A stretch of DNA of 14,509 bases from Acidobacteriota bacterium (GTDB lineage Bacteria > Acidobacteriota > Terriglobia > Terriglobales > Acidobacteriaceae): assembly GCA_023441255.1 (NCBI GenBank), contig JAEZPW010000299.1, positions 1 to 14,509 on the forward strand. The letters are read 5' to 3'. Shown here one piece after another: positions 13,179 through 14,509 of this stretch. Under the pieces are notes generated by a model. The model had not been told where the DNA came from. It saw only the letters and a program-made list of their open reading frames with translations, and searched no databases. Both the position numbers and the translations under genes were made by a program. The stretch's first letter is position 1. Every line of letters begins with the position of its first letter.

Positions 13179-13243
13179 GCTGTCGCGAGTCCAGGTGTGT
13201 CTGCACTGGCGGATATCGATGCGACTGCTCAGGAGGAGTGAAT

Positions 13244-13681
13244 ATGTTTGCCAATCTCTGTTCGTTCGTCAAGGGACATCACGTGTACTACGAGGTGTTG
13301 CCATACTACGTCTTGCTCGAGGAAAGGGATAGAAGCGGTCCGCCAACGACTCGAAGGGGTCAGGCTGGCTTTGATGTTGAGATCTATGGTGTCAATACGA
13401 ACGATGAAACGGCGGCGTCAAGGTCAAACCGCGTTTACAGTTCGAGCTACGCCGAGTTGCAGAAAATGGCGGAGATGGTTTCGTACCATACCAACAGCGC
13501 CTGCCACCTCGAAGTCATTCCGTTCGTTCTCGACAGCCGAAACCGAGCGAAAGTCGAGAGAATGTTCCGAATCAGAATTTCACGTTACCGGGATGTTGAT
13601 CACCCTTCCTGCGTCCCTGAACAACAGGCGCTTGAGGAACTCGAAAATGAGCTTCACGCACTTGGGGTCGGCCGCCAATGA
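13244..13681 (+). CDS. Hypothetical protein downstream of the efflux pump
   Basis: The 145-aa product is soluble-looking, with no signal peptide or membrane helix, and I do not recognise the family. It begins MFANLCSFVKGHHVYYEVLPYYVLL, has a strand-rich middle (GFDVEIYGVNTNDE and HLEVIPFVLDS) and ends in a charged helix (EQQALEELENELHALG). The start at 13244 is preferred over an in-frame ATG at 13175, which overlaps the pump gene, because AGGAGGAG lies just upstream. It follows the pump gene after 65 bases with no visible terminator, so it may be read from the efflux transcript. Its stop overlaps the start of a tiny ORF (ATGA). Confidence 0.65.
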   Translation: MFANLCSFVKGHHVYYEVLPYYVLLEERDRSGPPTTRRGQAGFDVEIYGVNTNDETAASRSNRVYSSSYAELQKMAEMVSYHTNSACHLEVIPFVLDSRNRAKVERMFRIRISRYRDVDHPSCVPEQQALEELENELHALGVGRQ

Positions 13682-13740
13682 CCAAAACGCGAGGTCAGAA
13701 ACGGTACGCCATTCGCGCTAAGGACGGAGGAGACGCATGA
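13678..13740 (+). CDS. Possible 20-codon ORF linked by ATGA overlaps
   Basis: ATG at 13678 overlaps the stop of the previous gene (ATGA) and opens MTKTRGQKRYAIRAKDGGDA. The peptide is basic, and its stop again overlaps the next ATG (13737). It has no ribosome site other than sequence inside the previous gene. It may be a real coupling ORF that carries ribosomes toward the protease gene, or a chance reading frame. Confidence 0.25.
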   Translation: MTKTRGQKRYAIRAKDGGDA

Positions 13741-13775
13741 AGATCTCAAGACCCAAGGTGAGGCTAATCCCATGA
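13737..13775 (+). CDS. Possible 12-codon leader ORF before the HtrA-like gene
   Basis: The ATG at 13737 has a near-ideal ribosome site, GGAGGAG at 13726-13732, and opens MKISRPKVRLIP. The stop TGA overlaps the ATG of the protease (13772-13775, ATGA). The strong ribosome site serving such a short frame suggests translational coupling. Alternatively a frameshift separates a longer, more basic signal-peptide start from the protease. Confidence 0.35.
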   Translation: MKISRPKVRLIP

Positions 13776-14509
13776 CTCGATGTTTCACACGTCCGCTGCT
13801 GATCGCACTTTGCACGGCAACTTCGATCGCAACCGGAGTTTGCCAACAGCTCACGACGAAGCCAGCTGCAGAGGTCCGCGCCGGTCACGAGGTCGTCTCA
13901 CGGTTTCCAGCAGGTACGCTGGGACAGATCAGCGAATCGTTGCAGCAATTGGCGAGCAAGGTCTCACCGGCGGTCGTTCAGATAGAGGTCAGCGGTCTCG
14001 GAACCACCGAGAACGCAGACCGCAAGAACACGGCGGTTTTGGTGCGCCAACATGCGATCGGCACCGGAGTCATCATGGACTCGAACGGGTACATCATGAC
14101 CAACGCCCACGTTGTGGAAGGCGCACACCGGGTTCGCGTGGTGTTGTCAGTCGCACCGGCGCCCACTTCTTTCGATGGACTGCCGGGTAGCGCGAGAGTG
14201 GAGGTACTCGAGGCGAAAGTAGTCGGAATGCAAAAGGAAACGGACCTCGCGTTGTTGAAGGTCGAAGCCAGCGATCTTCCTACGCTGCCTTTCAACGTCG
14301 AACGCGTTCCGCAACCGGGAGAGCTGGTCTTCGCGATCGGCAGCCCCGACGGCCTGCAGAACTCCGTAACGATGGGTATTGTAAGTTCGGCCTGGCGGCA
14401 AGCCGATCCCGACAGCCCGATGGTGTACCTGCAAACCGACGCTCCCATCAACCCCGGCAACAGTGGAGGCCCGTTGGTGGACGTGACCGGCACTGTGGTT
14501 GGTCTCAAT
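13772..14509 (+). CDS. HtrA/DegP-type serine protease, partial (C-terminus beyond window)
   Basis: 246 codons run off the right edge. A signal peptide is likely (TRPLLIALCTATSIATG, residues 6-22), placing the protein in the periplasm. The trypsin-like domain has the full catalytic triad: His113 in TNAHVV, Asp158 in ETDLALLKV, and Ser231 in GNSGGPL, preceded by the typical QTDAPINPGNSGG. The PDZ domain or domains expected in the family would lie beyond the window. Family role: degrading or refolding damaged envelope proteins. Start at 13772 has AGGTGAGG upstream and overlaps the stop of a 12-codon ORF. An odd point is a rather weakly charged signal-peptide start. It lies downstream of the efflux genes and may share their transcript, which would tie the cluster to envelope stress. 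Confidence 0.88.
   Translation, partial: MTRCFTRPLLIALCTATSIATGVCQQLTTKPAAEVRAGHEVVSRFPAGTLGQISESLQQLASKVSPAVVQIEVSGLGTTENADRKNTAVLVRQHAIGTGVIMDSNGYIMTNAHVVEGAHRVRVVLSVAPAPTSFDGLPGSARVEVLEAKVVGMQKETDLALLKVEASDLPTLPFNVERVPQPGELVFAIGSPDGLQNSVTMGIVSSAWRQADPDSPMVYLQTDAPINPGNSGGPLVDVTGTVVGLN

Noticed and set aside
13207..13222. Sigma-54-like TGGC...TGC before the 145-aa gene
   Set aside because: GG and GC are 11 bases apart rather than the strictly required 10.

Overview
The window looks like chromosome of a Gram-negative soil-type bacterium, most likely an acidobacterium (Terriglobia-like). This is inferred from moderate-to-high GC, a tripartite RND pump with a lipoprotein adaptor, and a small zinc-ribbon protein of a type I associate with Acidobacteriota. 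There is no rRNA, tRNA, CRISPR array or insertion sequence. Apart from one gene at the left edge, every gene reads on the + strand.

Layout. (1) 1-767, minus strand: a tandem-domain universal stress protein running off the left edge. (2) 768-1197: a divergent regulatory gap. (3) 1198-4324: a regulatory block of small genes arranged almost symmetrically: sigma-like protein A, a small two-helix membrane protein, STAS protein A, a zinc-ribbon protein, STAS protein B, sigma-like protein B. The sigma-like proteins are paralogous to each other, and so are the STAS proteins. (4) 4508-6682: a FhlA-type sigma-54 activator (GAF-GAF-AAA+-Fis). (5) 7086-13178: an efflux operon of TolC-like outer-membrane protein, lipoprotein adaptor and a long (1200 aa) RND pump, tightly packed (1-nt gap, then a GTGA overlap). 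(6) 13244-14509: an unrecognised 145-aa protein, then an HtrA/DegP-type serine protease cut by the right edge, linked by two tiny ORFs through three successive ATGA overlaps.

How it may work together. Two strong sigma-54 (-24/-12) promoters are visible, one before the zinc-ribbon gene (2803-2818) and one before the efflux operon (6941-6956). Both carry the same 10-mer, TCAATGACTT, inside a near-consensus IHF site centred about 45 bp before the predicted start, and both have an inverted repeat at about -90. This is the standard layout of activator site, IHF bend and sigma-54 promoter. The activator encoded between them is the obvious candidate regulator. The inference is a self-contained regulon in which a GAF-sensed signal switches on an efflux pump together with a partner-switching (STAS) regulatory branch, with a stress protein and an HtrA protease beside it. 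STAS A has Asp where the phosphorylatable Ser normally sits, while STAS B keeps the Ser, so one copy may be locked in a phospho-like state.

All family calls come from reading motifs; no database search was run.
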